A DNA stretch of 64,000 bases, from the NCBI GenBank assembly GCA_025617745.1, contig CM046853.1:54402643-54466642 (forward strand). The letters run 5' to 3'. The notes beneath the pieces are model-generated. The model ran no database searches and was not told the DNA's origin. It was given only the letters and a program-made list of their open reading frames with translations. Every line of letters begins with the position of its first letter. The stretch's first letter is position 1. A program made the translations under genes and the position numbers. Below are positions 26,001 to 40,300 of the stretch, one piece after another. Source of the stretch: Heliocidaris erythrogramma. Lineage: Eukaryota > Echinodermata > Echinoidea > Camarodonta > Echinometridae.

Positions 26001-29000
26001 CCATGCCACCAGATTTTTGAGCAGATGTGAAATTATGAACTTTCAACAGTGAAATAATAACTTTGAATGAGTATTTTTTAAAAGCAAACTGGGCGAAGAT
26101 ATATTGCATAGGAATAAACATTATATTGAAGGCACATGTCTCTGTATGAGGAAGAATTTTCAAGCCATTTGAGCCTTTACAAAATGTTTGGGTGGAATTT
26201 CCCACCCACTGCATTATGAATGTTAAATAGAAAAGTGATGATAGGAAAAATGAATGTGTATAGAATACCTTTGATTGCTCAAATGAAGTTCAATCTAAGC
26301 TTTATATTCACTTATTTTCCAGTACCATTTGTTTATTGGATGAGTTTTAATTGTGTAAGACATAAGGGTGAAAATTAGAGCTGTTTTATCTTGGTCACTT
26401 TTATAATGGATATTTTATGATCTGGAGATTAAGTATGTAAACCATTTGCTGAAATGATTTCCCAATATAGATATTTACTTTCTGTTTTTTTTCTCCTTTT
26501 AATCATAAGGCTGTCCTGTTTCTTTTGAAATTAAATGAAATATAGTTGAATTGACAGAATTTGTCCCTTTAAGACTCATAGACCCATGTTTGTTACATGA
26601 ATTGGCCCTGAGTGACAGTTGTTGGACTTCCTGTTCCAGTAGCTAGACATCCTGATTATCATTTTTCCAGCCCAGCCTGCTTTTATTTTCAACTTACATG
26701 TTCAAAACAACATGTTTTCCTCTTCCACACATGAATTGATTAAATATGGGCCATTGCTGTATGATATAGCACCCCTTCCAGATTAAAAAACTCTGTGGCC
26801 TTCTTTTGAGCCAAGCCACCTCTATGCAACAACATTATACATATGCGCATATGATGAAAAAAATTCTGCTTTCAAATCATATGCCATATAACTTCTACCA
26901 TTCAAAGGATGTATTTTACTCCTGTTTGCCCACTTTAGTGGAACAGTCAGTGGACTGCCACAACTGACTATGTTCACATGTATAGTGTGTCTGGAACATA
27001 TACTTCAAACATTTTGGCAGTATATGCTTTCAATCCATAGCAAATAGAGAGTTTACTCAAAAAGAATTTGTAGGTTTGTAAGTCTGCATTTGTATGAGCG
27101 TGCATGATTAAATTTCAGACCCCTGGATTAACAACAGAGATTGTATGAATATCACAAAAACATTGGCAGTATCTTTCATCACAATTACTGAAACTTATCG
27201 AATGAAACTTAATGACATTTAAATGTACATCTCATAAGTTGTGATCACTAATGACCATATGTACTTGAAATCGGGCACCAGGAAACAAATTGAGTCTCTA
27301 TTTTTTCAGCTTTAGATATAAACCATACAAACTAAACTGAAAAATCACCCCACATTCCTTCCTACCAGTATACAAAAACTATGCATGATAATTTATAGTA
27401 TGTGTATTTTTCAATATGTCTGGTACAAAGTCCAACATTTTCTTTGATGTTGTTACAGAAACATTGATTAAATTCATGCTAAGCCTTGGATGAGTGGGTC
27501 TGAATGCTGTATACATGTTTATTCAATCCATTTGTTATTGCTTTGGGTTTTTTGATGTGGAAACAGGAAATGAAATAAATAATTTGGACACCAGCATGTA
27601 CATAATATAGCTAATAGAAGAGGGGAAACTGAATGGTATTACAACCCCATTTCATCAATTTAACTTTTTTGAGCCATTTTTAGTCAAACAATCTCATCCA
27701 GGATTAACGTCATGACATTTAACATTGGGAATTGATTATAACTCTCATACATATTTTTAAAAATCGAAAGGAACAATTTGGATATTTTTTATTGAATTAA
27801 TGTCCACTCACTCTTTAAATTGTTTTTTTAACACAGGATGTCACAATTAATGTTAACTGTTTTTCACATACTCCTCTTTTCAATGATGTAGGGCTTATAG
27901 ATTGTTAGATGCACTTTTGTAAAAAAAAAATGGAAGTACCACCTCTATGTTGATTCTTTTTCACCATAGTCGTAACAATCTTTTGAACTTGCAGGCCTAA
28001 AGGTTTGATTTTTGTTCCTGATGTTCCCATATTTTATAATGATGGATGGTAATGGTTACCTAATGTATGCTTACAAAACCATAATGGCTACCTGAAGACC
28101 ATTCTCACTTGAAGAATATCCCAATAGGAGACTCTAAAGTTATAAGGACTCTTAATAAGCCTGAGCCCCTCTAATTCACAGCAATAGATGTACATTGAAG
28201 CATATGAGTGATTGTGATTGGAAGGGCTACTTAAGAGGCACAAACGTCAGTAAAGTCTATAATGGGATGATGGGAAATACATATCATTGATGGATTCCTT
28301 CCAAGATTTATATAATGGAGAGAAGAAGGAAGAACAATTTGACCTTATCTAGCAGAATCCAGGGCTGAGAAGAAACCGCGACAGTCATACAGCGATGACA
28401 CATCCACCTAACAGGGGATATAGGGAGTCAAGATGAGGTGTTATTTATGTAGCCCCATACTTGGAAATCTATGCTGGGATTCTTATTTTCCACCTGGTTA
28501 TTAGTTATGATGATAATATCAGATAGGAACACCATCCAATACCCATTGGGGTGGCCTGTTTGTATTGACAGATCAAACTGACATGTGTTTAATGAAAGAA
28601 AAAAATGAGACACCTCTTTTAGCTAACCTTGTGAATACAACAATTTATTGACTTTACAGGAAATTGAAGCATTAAGAAGAATCAAATTCAGCCTTGTATA
28701 TTCATAGGTAGTAAGATTGGAAAGTCATTTACATTATGCTTTAATCACCTCAAAGCACATTAAAGGAACATTGAATGAAGTCTTGTTGGAAAACCAGAAT
28801 TATTCTGTATGTATCTTTTTAATCATTAATGATATTTTATGTATGTTACATATGTATTTAGGTACATGCCAGAACGCTGTAAGATATTGTCATTAGAGTA
28901 CAGAAATTTTTAATTAAAATTCAGAAATGCAACAGAACACTTTGACCACTCATAAATTCTCTGCAGAAAATAAAAGTTGATGGACAGGGAGCTCAAAGTT

Positions 29001-32000
29001 GATGTCATTTTGATTTCTTCTCACCTGTTTTCTTTTATTACTTACAGGGAGAAGAACCCATGTCTAGGAGACATCCTGGTTAGACTATCCCCTTTCCTTA
29101 AGCTCTATACAGACTATGTAGGGAACTTTGACAATGCTGTCAAGTGCCTCAACACATGGATGGTGAAGACACCAAACTTTGCATCATTACTACGAGAAAT
29201 ACAGGTACAAAATGAAAAACACTAACATGTTCTGAATAATTACCCCTATAATGTCGCTTCTGACTTTATCCCTGTCTTAATGGAGAGACTCGCTAGAAGT
29301 TTATGATGCTTCTCCAGCCAAAATATCAAGATTTATAACTGTAAATAATGTGATATAAGGTTGCCAGTGACAAAACCACACAAAAAAAGACAAGGAAATG
29401 TATTAGTATTAGTATTTTCTTTGTGTTAAGAAAGTAGAATGTCTTCTTGTCAAAACATGTTAAATTAAAATGATTTGGATCAGATTTGATTATTAACTAT
29501 ATATGTACTTCATGACGATTTGAGGCCTGACCTATTAAACAACATTGCCATAACAACAAACCTTGACTTTCTTTCAACTGCACTCATGGCTTTGATGCCC
29601 TATCAGTTTGATATATATATATATATATATATATACATATTTTTTTCCTTTCAGAAAAAGCCTGTATGTGTAAATCTCACTCTTCAGCATCATATGCTGG
29701 AACCTGTACAAAGAATACCCAGATACGAACTCTTACTCAAAGGTAAGAATACAGATCATTGGTAATCCAACATGCTCTACAGCAATATAGGTGTAATGTC
29801 TGGTCCAGGGCTGAAGTTCAGGGGAGCGTTTCATCAAGCGTTTTGTCAGTGATTTTTACCGACATCTGTTATAAGCTACTGAAATCCTTGCATCTGATTG
29901 GCTGAGAGCAAATCTGTCAGTAAAAATCACTGACAAAACTATGCATGATGAAACGCTCCCCTGAATTGGGTGTAGTGTAGAATAGTGAACTGGAACCATT
30001 ATTGGCAGAGGCATGTATTGTACACCCAAATCATTGTAATGGTGTATATAAAATTCTTGTGAAATTGTACTCTTCAGGATGGATTTGGTTATTGAGGACG
30101 CGCTCAAATGATTATACTAAATATTACCATGATATTGATTTCTGGATTAATACCCAACTAGACCAACACCAGACTGACAACTGACCTTACAAATAATTAA
30201 ATCACCCCCAATGGCCAAGAATCGGTTAGTTTGGGGTTGTTTTGTAGTCAGTTTGGTGGTGTGACTAAGGTATGAGGTATTGTGGCTGTAAGGAAAATGT
30301 GCTTGCCACATGATATGAACTCTAATGGAAAATTACAGTATGAAAAAAACTGTATTGGACAATATATAATGCAAACATATAAACCAAAAACAAGAGGTTC
30401 CAGCTATGTATCAATGTTTGGTTTGTTTTGCATATGTGAGAAGCTAATAATATTTAGATTTGACATCAACATTTTTTATTCAGTAGTAGTTAGGTGGATA
30501 TTAGATGTCTATTTCTTGAAGTCCAATGAATAAATACTACAAGGAATACATAAATCCCTCAAAGGTGAAGTGCACCTTGCCATCAATTTAATGTTAATGA
30601 AAGCAGAAAAATTGAGAGAAAAGGATCACTAAACGTTTCAGAAATACCTGACAAAAATATAAAAGTTATAGGGTGGACCTCACCTTTGAGAAATAAACTA
30701 TGATGAATTAACTTTTACAGGAAATTTTCATTTCCCCAGAATACCTCAAGAAACTACCAGCAGAGTCTTCAGATAGAACAGATGCAGAGAGTGAGTTATT
30801 TCTTTTATTAGTAGTTGAATTCTTTATAGCTATTCATTTTGTTTCTCTCATGTACAGTAACGTAAAATCGAAAACTGCTGCAAAATTAATTTGTGAATCG
30901 TAAAAGGCAGCCATATTTGTGGCAAAAAGTTTGGGAAATCACAAAAATTGAGTATTGCAGTGATGTGTCAGTTATAATTGAACCTTTCAAAGATCCAAAC
31001 CACTTGCCAAATTCACAAAATTGTCATGCATGACAAATTTTCTGGCTTTCCAGAAACTCATTACTCTTCATGTGAGGCAGAAAAGAATTGAAGAATTTAT
31101 TTTGGTAGAGAAAATGATGAATGCTAGTGTATTTGAAGGAAATATAGTCCCTAGAGAAAGCCTTTAGTTAACCTGTTTGATACGATTTGAGTTTTGGTCT
31201 AACACATATTTTCAGTGGACTCCAGACCAGGGGAGCGTTTCATCAAGCCTTTTGTCAGTGATTTTTACTGACAAATTTGCTCTTAGCCAATCAGATGCAA
31301 GGATTTCAGTAGCTTATAACAGTTGTCGGTAAAAATCACTGACAAAACGCTTGATGAAACGCTCCCCAGGTTATCTCTGGCTGAACCAATTGCTTAATTA
31401 CGGGAACTGGGTGGTCCCTGTATTAAGCCTATATAAGAATGAGAGAATTCAGTAGTCATAGGTTAATAGGTACTCATCAGGTTGATATCGATTTGGACTT
31501 GTTACTTCCGAAGAGTGTATTAAAGACTTTAGAAGATAGTCTCAAGGGATTAAAAATGAGTAAGCTTGGGTCAACAGTTCACCTCACACGTTGATTAATT
31601 AATCCCCATCTTTATGTCATGGAGGACTGAGGCCTTTCAATGTTATATAACCCATCCTCTCTGTTGTTGCTCTAGATCGAGATAATCGTGACTTAATTTG
31701 TCATTATGGACATATTGGACATGCTGTATCTCTCAACAGATAATAGTTAAAATATGGAGTGAATTTAAGAGGGTCATTTGCCTCTTTACTCTTAGTTGTG
31801 TTGCGTTCTGCATTTGCCAGAAAATACAAATCATCATTTCATGCCAGAAATAATCGCAATCTGTAAAATCTATCTGATCAAGATACAACAGTCAGTCTGG
31901 AGGGGACAATAAAGTCATATTTTTGGTATATCTCACAGCAAAGTCATTCTGTTCTTAGAACTGTATACCATGGGGAAATTAATTTGCTCTATGTCAGCTG

Positions 32001-35000
32001 TCAAGCTGTTTGAATGTCACATAAAACCTGTGATCTCTTGTTGGGGAAGTGAACACATGTATGTATTCTACCTATCAGTTTGTAATCTGCTTCTGTGCCC
32101 TTTTGCTTACTATTGTAATACAAAGACATGGCTTAGCTCATGCAAGCCCTACATAGACCTGAGGAAACTGAGAGTGAAACAAATTAAGCAATGTTTTGAT
32201 AAGAAGTATTGTAACTGTGGGAAGCAAGTCAGGCAAAAGATGACAAAGTATTTTGCAGAGTGATTACGGTTATTGGTGTTCAAGAATCTAAAGTCATTTG
32301 TTATGAACGTGGATGTTTTCATACAAGCTTTTTAAAGCTCATATGAAAAAAGGGTGCAAAAGAAATTTGTTGACTTTATCTCTTTCAAGATCAAATTGTA
32401 TTGATTTCACCTGTTTGTAATTTTTCTCAAGTTCATTCCACATTTGTGAGTTGTTTTTCTGTCCGAAAATCACAATCTTTAAAATCAGTTTTGCCTTCAT
32501 TGTTATATTGCATTTAGGAATTTTAGATAAATGACACTAAACTTTAAGATGAAAATAAGAAAGACAGTCACAAATGTGAGTCTACTGAAAGTAATTCTAA
32601 AAAGAAAATCTTATTATTCCTTGAACATTTTTTGTCAGAGGTCTTTATATATATATATATATGAGATAAGAAATGGACATCTCAGTCTACAGGTTCTTAT
32701 TTTCAACTTCATTTCATAAGACACGTTTATAAGAATTATATTTTTCATACATCGATCATCATAAAACCATCAGAGGTATAGGTATAGGTTCATTTATTGT
32801 CCATTCATATATCGTGTGTTGAGAGCCAGAAGGGCGTTAACTCTGTGTTAAAACATACGAGTTAACGCCCTTCAGGCTCTCAACAGACGATATGGATATT
32901 CATTGTATTTACATGGTAATGGTTACATACATAAACATAAATACATCCATGCGTCGATAAACATAAAAATAAATACATGCATCGATAATGTGTATAATTA
33001 TACTAAATGGGGTGTATATCGGGGAAAATAACTCAAAGAATATACTAATTCATTTGATAATAGTGACCTATGTAATAAATAACATATCTTGATCCAAAAA
33101 AAAAGATGACAAGAAAATGATATCTATCATGCAGAAGTTTTTGTGTCTACTAATAACAATAAGAAAAAACATAGAATAGTTTTGTGTTTATATTTCTTCT
33201 AATTATTTTGTTTATTTCCTTTTTCTGCTTTCAGGGGCTCTTGGTTTAATTTCTAAAGCAGCACACCATTCCAATGACATGATGCAGACAATGGTGAGTT
33301 GACTGGGTTACTAATCAAACATTCATACACTTCTGAGTTTCTAATTACAAGCCATTGTGTGACCAAATGATAAGGAAGTGAGCGAGACATGAAAACAAGA
33401 TCTAGCGTCAAGTGGAAAAATATTCCCATAATCTGTTTCTTCTTTTGCTTTCATATTTTGATTACTCTTGTTAAATCAGGCAATAGATATGTTCTCTCTC
33501 TCTTCAAAATTTCCAGCATATCTTTTGTAGATAATGAAATACACAACCTTCTCGATTTTTTGTTAAGTCATGCAATCTCCTCGGAAATTACATCATTTAT
33601 AGACTTATTTTAAGACTCACATCTGAAAGAATAAGGCTACTTTTTTAACACCAAAAAATGCCTGAGAACTCTGAATTATCTTGTCATTTTGGGCAAGATG
33701 TAGATAACGATTGATGTGGACCTGGATTGGGGAGGAAAGCATTAATGCTAACGTCTACTGAAATTGACTTCCTGAGAACCGAGCTTGCTCTGTCCTCTCC
33801 TTCTTGTTTAAGGCAGAGGAAATAGGGAATTTCCCCTTCCGAGGAAATGCCGGGGAACCTTTGGGGGTTGGCAAAGGACTGTAGATAAAGAAGAAGTTGA
33901 GAGAGATAGAGAGGAGGTGTGCGTAGATGAATTTTCTGGGGTAGATCACAGATCAATTTGTGTCAATGTTTGTTGGAATGTGGTATAATGCTGCAACATT
34001 TCTGGTGTTGAATGATTGATTGGTGATGTCAAACTTTTCATCACAATGACTAGTAACCATTGTGATATTTCACAGAAAAGACTACAAAGAAGCATTTGGC
34101 AACTTAGCTCTGGAAACTAAAAGCTGTGGTAAAAGCTTTTATTTATTTAGATGAAGCTTTTTGTATAAATAAACAATGGAACACTTAAAGATCATACACA
34201 TAAGTATTTAAGGTCGTATTCCTTTAGAGGGGTGGGTGGTGTATGTTAAAGAGAGAGAGAAAGAGCCGGTGCAGAACTTGAATTTAGAAATGAAGATTGA
34301 TAAAATGGCTTATAGAGCTCTGAAATATAAATTGAAACATGTTTGGTTTTCTTAACTTTCATATTAAATAAATATAATTAAAATGATATAAAGCATGAAT
34401 GAGTTGATACATGGCCTGAAATATGTGCATGGCTCTTTACACCAATCCTCTGTAGATTTTGCTATGGGTAGACAGTTAGGGCTAATCTAATTCATATGTC
34501 ATCTGCCTGACACCCTGTCTTGACTCAGAAGGAGAAGTGAATATTCACAACTCAAAGTTAACCAGAATTTTTGACTTGATAATGCCTACTTGTTCTACAT
34601 GTATACTGCAGTAGTATTAAAATTCTAATGTAGAGGTGTTGTGGTCTCATGGATAAGACACCGGACTGCAGATCACAGGGTACAGGGTTTGATTCCTTGC
34701 CAAAGCACTAACGTCCTTAATTGGCAAGACATTAATCTACATTTGCCACACTCGACCCAGGTGTAGTAAGTGGGCACCTGGTAGGATTTTATCCTTGAAT
34801 GCACTGAGCGTTACGGTTGCCATGCTAAAGCCGGGGTAATAATGTGCAGGGCCCTCAGGGAGAACAGTATTTAGTACTGATGAGGCTACCCTGGGTAAAC
34901 AAGACATATTATTATTATTATTATCATAATGCCATATTGAAATGTTGTTTGCTGAATAATTTTAGGCTGAAGTGTGTGCATGAAGATGTGTTTCTTGTAC

Positions 35001-37307
35001 CATCTTGGATCTGCAGGAAACCTATTGGATGCAACAAATTTGGAGGAAAAGATTTTCATATTACAACATAATAAAATCATCACTCTGTATTAGGGTGAAT
35101 GACATCTTTTATAAACAAGTTTTTGGCAAAGTTAATTTTTTGTGTGGATTTTTTAAGGTGGGCAGTGATTTTTGTGATTGATAAAACAGAAGAGCCATTT
35201 AAGTAATTGGATGATTATTTCTTCCGTTCATTGTGTTATATTTGTTGTATCTTTTTTTAAAGCCTTCTTGTGGGAAATAAAAAAACAGGAAGGATATTCA
35301 AATTTCTTGTTTGGCTAAGGAGCAGACTTAAATTTAGTATCTGAAGGGGTACCAAGAGAGGGGGCTTCAAGCGGACATGACTAATGGCTTTAACTGCTTC
35401 ATTTATACAGAGAATCTCAGCTATGTAGTGCAGATGAGTCTAGAGTGATGAGGACAAAATATTGGGAGGGGGGCAGGTGCAGGTGCATGGGCATGGGTTT
35501 TTTTTTTACAATTTGATCAATACAAATTGTGAATAATTGAATTAAGTTATATTGAATAAATAGGTTTTTTTGTAGCCAAGGGGAGTTTCACCATAATAAC
35601 CATATAGCAAAAGTCTATGGGAGTGTAAACTTAAGAAATATAGGTACGCATTTTATGAAAATATGTAAGACTTGCAAGTTTGAAATTCATTTGTAACTGT
35701 TTTCATTCTAATCCATTATTCTTTATAAAGATCTTTTAAAAATAATTAATTACTAAGTATGATGTATAATATCTTTTACACTGTCAACTTTAATTTCCAT
35801 AATGACCCAGCTTCAACTAAATTGACACTTTGGTTTGTGTGTTTTCTTTGATCCTTTGTACCTCTTTTATTCTGCTTTGTATATCAATTTCAAATAGCTG
35901 TAAAATGTGAGTATTCAAAGTTCAATGTTCTCTATTCCCTCTCTTCTGTACAGGATCATTTTGCTAAGCTGGTGAAGCTGAATGAGAGGATAGACTTCAA
36001 TGGAGAGACCATTATCGATCCAAGTAGGAGGTTACTCAAAGAAGGCAAGATTACCAGAGTAGCGGCTAGGAGTGGAGATTTATTAGACAGATACCTCTTC
36101 CTGGTAAGACCCTTCTTCGTTGTCTCTTTCCCCTTTCAATCCTCGGGGATACAGTGATTGCTCTCTGGGTTTTATTTCATCAAAGATAAATAGGGTTAGA
36201 GTTACAATTGGGTTTTAAGTTGCATTAAGTTTTAGGCTAGTTCAGGAATTCTTATGGAATTTGCCGTGGAGCAGTTGTCGCTGGAGCATGTGTCATAGAA
36301 CCTCATTGACCTATTCCCATGCCTGCAATGTTTTTCTACCAGTACTTATTATGTACTTGTTCTTAACAGAGATTGCATTCTCTCATTCATTTCCTTGTTC
36401 ACAATTTCCCCTAAACTTATTTCTTCATTCATTCTTTTCCGGCAAGTCAAGGAAATAAAATAAATACCACAAAGGCTGCCCTGGACATCAGTTATATATT
36501 TATACCTGATAAAGCTTAATAATAGGGAAGTAATTACTTTTTTAATGTAGAAATTTTAAAGATTTCAAAGATAATAGAGACTTATGGTTTCATAAATTGA
36601 CGGATCTATTGTTAAATTAGGTGTCTGATCACTGAATTTGTGGTTCTATCCCTGATCTTTGTATTGTATTGTTGTACTCATAGTTATAATATTTTGTTAA
36701 TGTTTGATTATCCTCATTGATTCCCTCAGTTCAATGACATCCTACTGTGCTGCACTCAGAAGCGTCAAATCACCGGGTCCGTCAGCTACAAAGTCAAAGA
36801 CAAGATCGACATTGACGGTGTAAAAGTAAGTCATATTTACTACCATATGCTCTTTCCATCAGTGTTTTCCCTTTCCTTTTACTTCTTTTTAAGCATAATC
36901 AATCAGTCATGTAGTTATTTGTCTCATGTGTGTTTGTCACTAAGGAAATGGTGATTGTACTGTACATGTATCTGAAGCAGGAAATATATGCCCTAGCTGA
37001 CATTCGAGTGCACTTTTTATCCAGTCGCACAGGGGAAGTAAATACAAGATAGCTTGAATATCACATTGTAATTGGACTCTCATGAGAGAAAACATTTTGA
37101 GATGTAGGAAAGGAGATAAGATAATGTAGACATATGGGTAATATAAAGATTCACCTTAAATGCTTTATATAGTGTGGTCACACATTTGAGGATACAAATT
37201 TTGAGTGGTTATTTCTCGATATGAAATGAAATAGAAATATAAGCTAGCATACATGATGATGTTGTAATGTGAGTCAACCCTTCTGCAAAAACCCTGCTGC
37301 TAAAATT

Positions 37308-37341
<34 letters not shown>

Positions 37342-40300
37342 AAATATATAATTTATATATAATAAATGAACCTTCAAAGATCACCGGTATCGCTGCTCAA
37401 TATCCAATTGGCAATGACGAAACCAAGTCCCGAACATCTTTAATTCTCTTTGGGTTTTGGTCAACTGCTTGATGGTAATTAATACATACAATATGATACA
37501 AGTTGGAGAGAGGAATAAGCGCTATTTTATCAATAGTAAATGAAAATTACATATTTGTACTTGCTTTATAAATCACTATACTGATCATCGAGTTGGCAAT
37601 ATGACTGAATCAAGTCCCTATAAATATCTTTCTTTTGGATGTTCAGCTCCTTGATGGTAACTCAACAAGGTTCAGGTTGGAGAGATCTCCCAAGTCTCTG
37701 GAGTTTGAGACCAACACTGATGAGCAGAAAGAAGAATGGATGGCTGTGAGTAAATTCAAATCTACTGGTCTTGTCTCATAATTCATGAATCTATGAGTAT
37801 GAGGTTTAACTACATATGTCATTCAGTATGGAGTTCGAGGACTTTCCTAAGGCTAAATCAGAGCAGCATGACAATGGCATTATGAAATAAAATAAGTAGA
37901 GATCAGGGAAGCCAATTTTGTTCTTGGTATAATTTTTTTCCAAATAGGTGATGCTTAGATCCCATGATTGTATATGTTAAAGTCCCTTGAAGCCTGAAAA
38001 TTGTGTTATATTATGCAGCCAGAAGAGAGAATCAGACAGATACTCAGAAAAATGAAAAACAAGCTTAAATAACATCCTCCTATATTCTTTAAATTCAAGC
38101 TTTTGAAATTGTTAATCAAACATGCTATGCATACCTGTTATTCCAAGATATATTTATATATTCATGGCTTATATTCCTGCATTGAATGTTTTGTTTAGTG
38201 CTTTGATGTGTAATCTTTGTTACCCTAATCAATGATATATCTTGTTATTCTGTCTTTATTTATTCTTCAGGTGTTACTAGAAGCTATCAAGGAAATGGTG
38301 AGGAAGAAAGATTCTTTCAAGACGAGCACTACACTGTCTGAAAGAGAGGTAAGCAGAACATGATTAGACATTGGTACATGTGTATCAAATATTGGAAGAC
38401 ATCCACCATATTTGGGCATGCATGGGAGAGTAAGAAGTATAATTCAGAAATTGTGGAAATGGTTTCTATATAATAAGCATTTGTCAAAACAGTATGAACC
38501 CAAGTTTTCTCAGGCTCAGTTAATTCCATAGGCATATGATACAATCAATAACTACATGTATATGCACAATCATACACATTGTTGGGAAAGAAGTAATTGT
38601 GACAGTGAAAGATTGCTAAGTATTCGTCATGTATCATTTTTTTGAAATCAGACCATTTCAGACTCACATTGAGCATGGAATGAAATAACTGGAATAAAAC
38701 TTTCAAGTGTTAGTGTTGAATCGGAGGAGGTCTTACTCAATATTATACATTTTTTATTATTCATTGTTTATTTATATTATTTTTTTTCTAATTTGATATC
38801 TTTGTAGTTTTCAGTATTTGAAATATTTTCACAAGCATATTATTGTATAAAAGCAGTCAACACCTTGCATAATGAATCATAGAAATGTTTCTCTGACATA
38901 GCACGGGGGTGGAGTGGGGGGGGGGGGGTATGATGAGATTGGTACACTGATGCGTGTTCTGAATTTTGTTTTGCATGATGATTATACAATACACCTTGGA
39001 GAGAGACCGCCTAGCTTTGTGAAGGATGAGGATACTACAATGTGTATGAAGTGATTAGATTATAAGTTTGTAAACTAATGATGGGGTTTTGTTTTGTAGG
39101 ATGACTATGCCATACCTCTTGGAGAGAGACCGCCTAGCTTTGTGAAGGATGAGGATACTACAATGTGTATGAAGTGATTAGATTATAAGTTTGTAAACTA
39201 ATGATGGGGTTTTGTTTTGTAGGATGACTATGCCATACCTCTTGGAGAGAGACCGCCTAGCTTTGTGAAGGATGAGGATACTACAATGTGTATGAAGTGT
39301 GGCTTGGAATTTAACTTCAAGAGAAGGAGACATCATTGTAGAGCATGTGGTGTGGTAAGTGTCTATTCTACCATTTTTGTGTTACAACATATAGTCAAAA
39401 GTATGATTATTCAAGTATCAGAAATGTACATGTGTAATTAATTGTGTTATTTGATAGAAGGGGGATGGGCATATTCCATGTTAGTTCAAAGTAATATAGC
39501 CCAAGGAGTATCAATTTTTTTTTTACAAGAATGCAAATCTTAAATCTGATAAATAAAAATATAGTTATATATTGACTTTTCATAATAAAATATGACATGT
39601 GCTGCTAGACAGCTATTCAAGACTGAGTGGATTAAGAAGGAAAGGTTAAACACATAGTCACAAACAACATTGAGTTGATTTTTGTATCTAAACAAGAATC
39701 AATTTTCAGAATTAATAAATCTTGAATTGCCATTCGTCACTATCAGGTTGTATGTGGCAAGTGTTCTAGCTTCACCGCCCCTCTGCCTTATGATGACAAG
39801 AAGCTGAACAGAGTGTGCAGTAAATGTTATCATCTACTCAAGGGAGAGGAAGATCCTGTTGAACCGTCAAGAAAGGTATGTATCTTACTGTAGAGGATTC
39901 TAGAACAATGAGCCCCCCCCCCCAACCAGAACATCACCATCTCCCCTAAATTTCTATAAATAATTTACTTGATAGAATAGAGAAAGAGTATATGTGACAT
40001 GCAGAGAAGCTCATGTACCATTATGTTCCATGCATACTTAATGAAATCAAACTATTTATCATTTCAAAATAGAAGAATGTGCTTTAGCTTTTATTAGTAA
40101 GTCGGCAGAAATTTATTGAATTCTATAAAGTGATGTATTAAAGGTTTTAACCACTAATATTCCATGTTACTCTATACCAAGTTCAGTGTATGTCAACTGT
40201 CAAGCAATCTGGTAAAACAATTTGCAAACTAGTGACCATTTCCATATTTTGGAAGTGTCCTTTTCGTCACTCTGCGGAGAGCCAGAAGGGCGTTACAACT

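Noticed and set aside
34632-34705. Functional tRNA gene
   Set aside because: A- and B-box-like sequences are present, but the segment does not fold into a proper cloverleaf by eye and is continuous with a SINE body and ATT tail.
38977-39099. Mutually exclusive alternative FYVE exon
   Set aside because: The first copy reads a plausible [10 protein letters not shown] start but has no AG acceptor, no donor, and an in-frame TGA at the position of the second cysteine.
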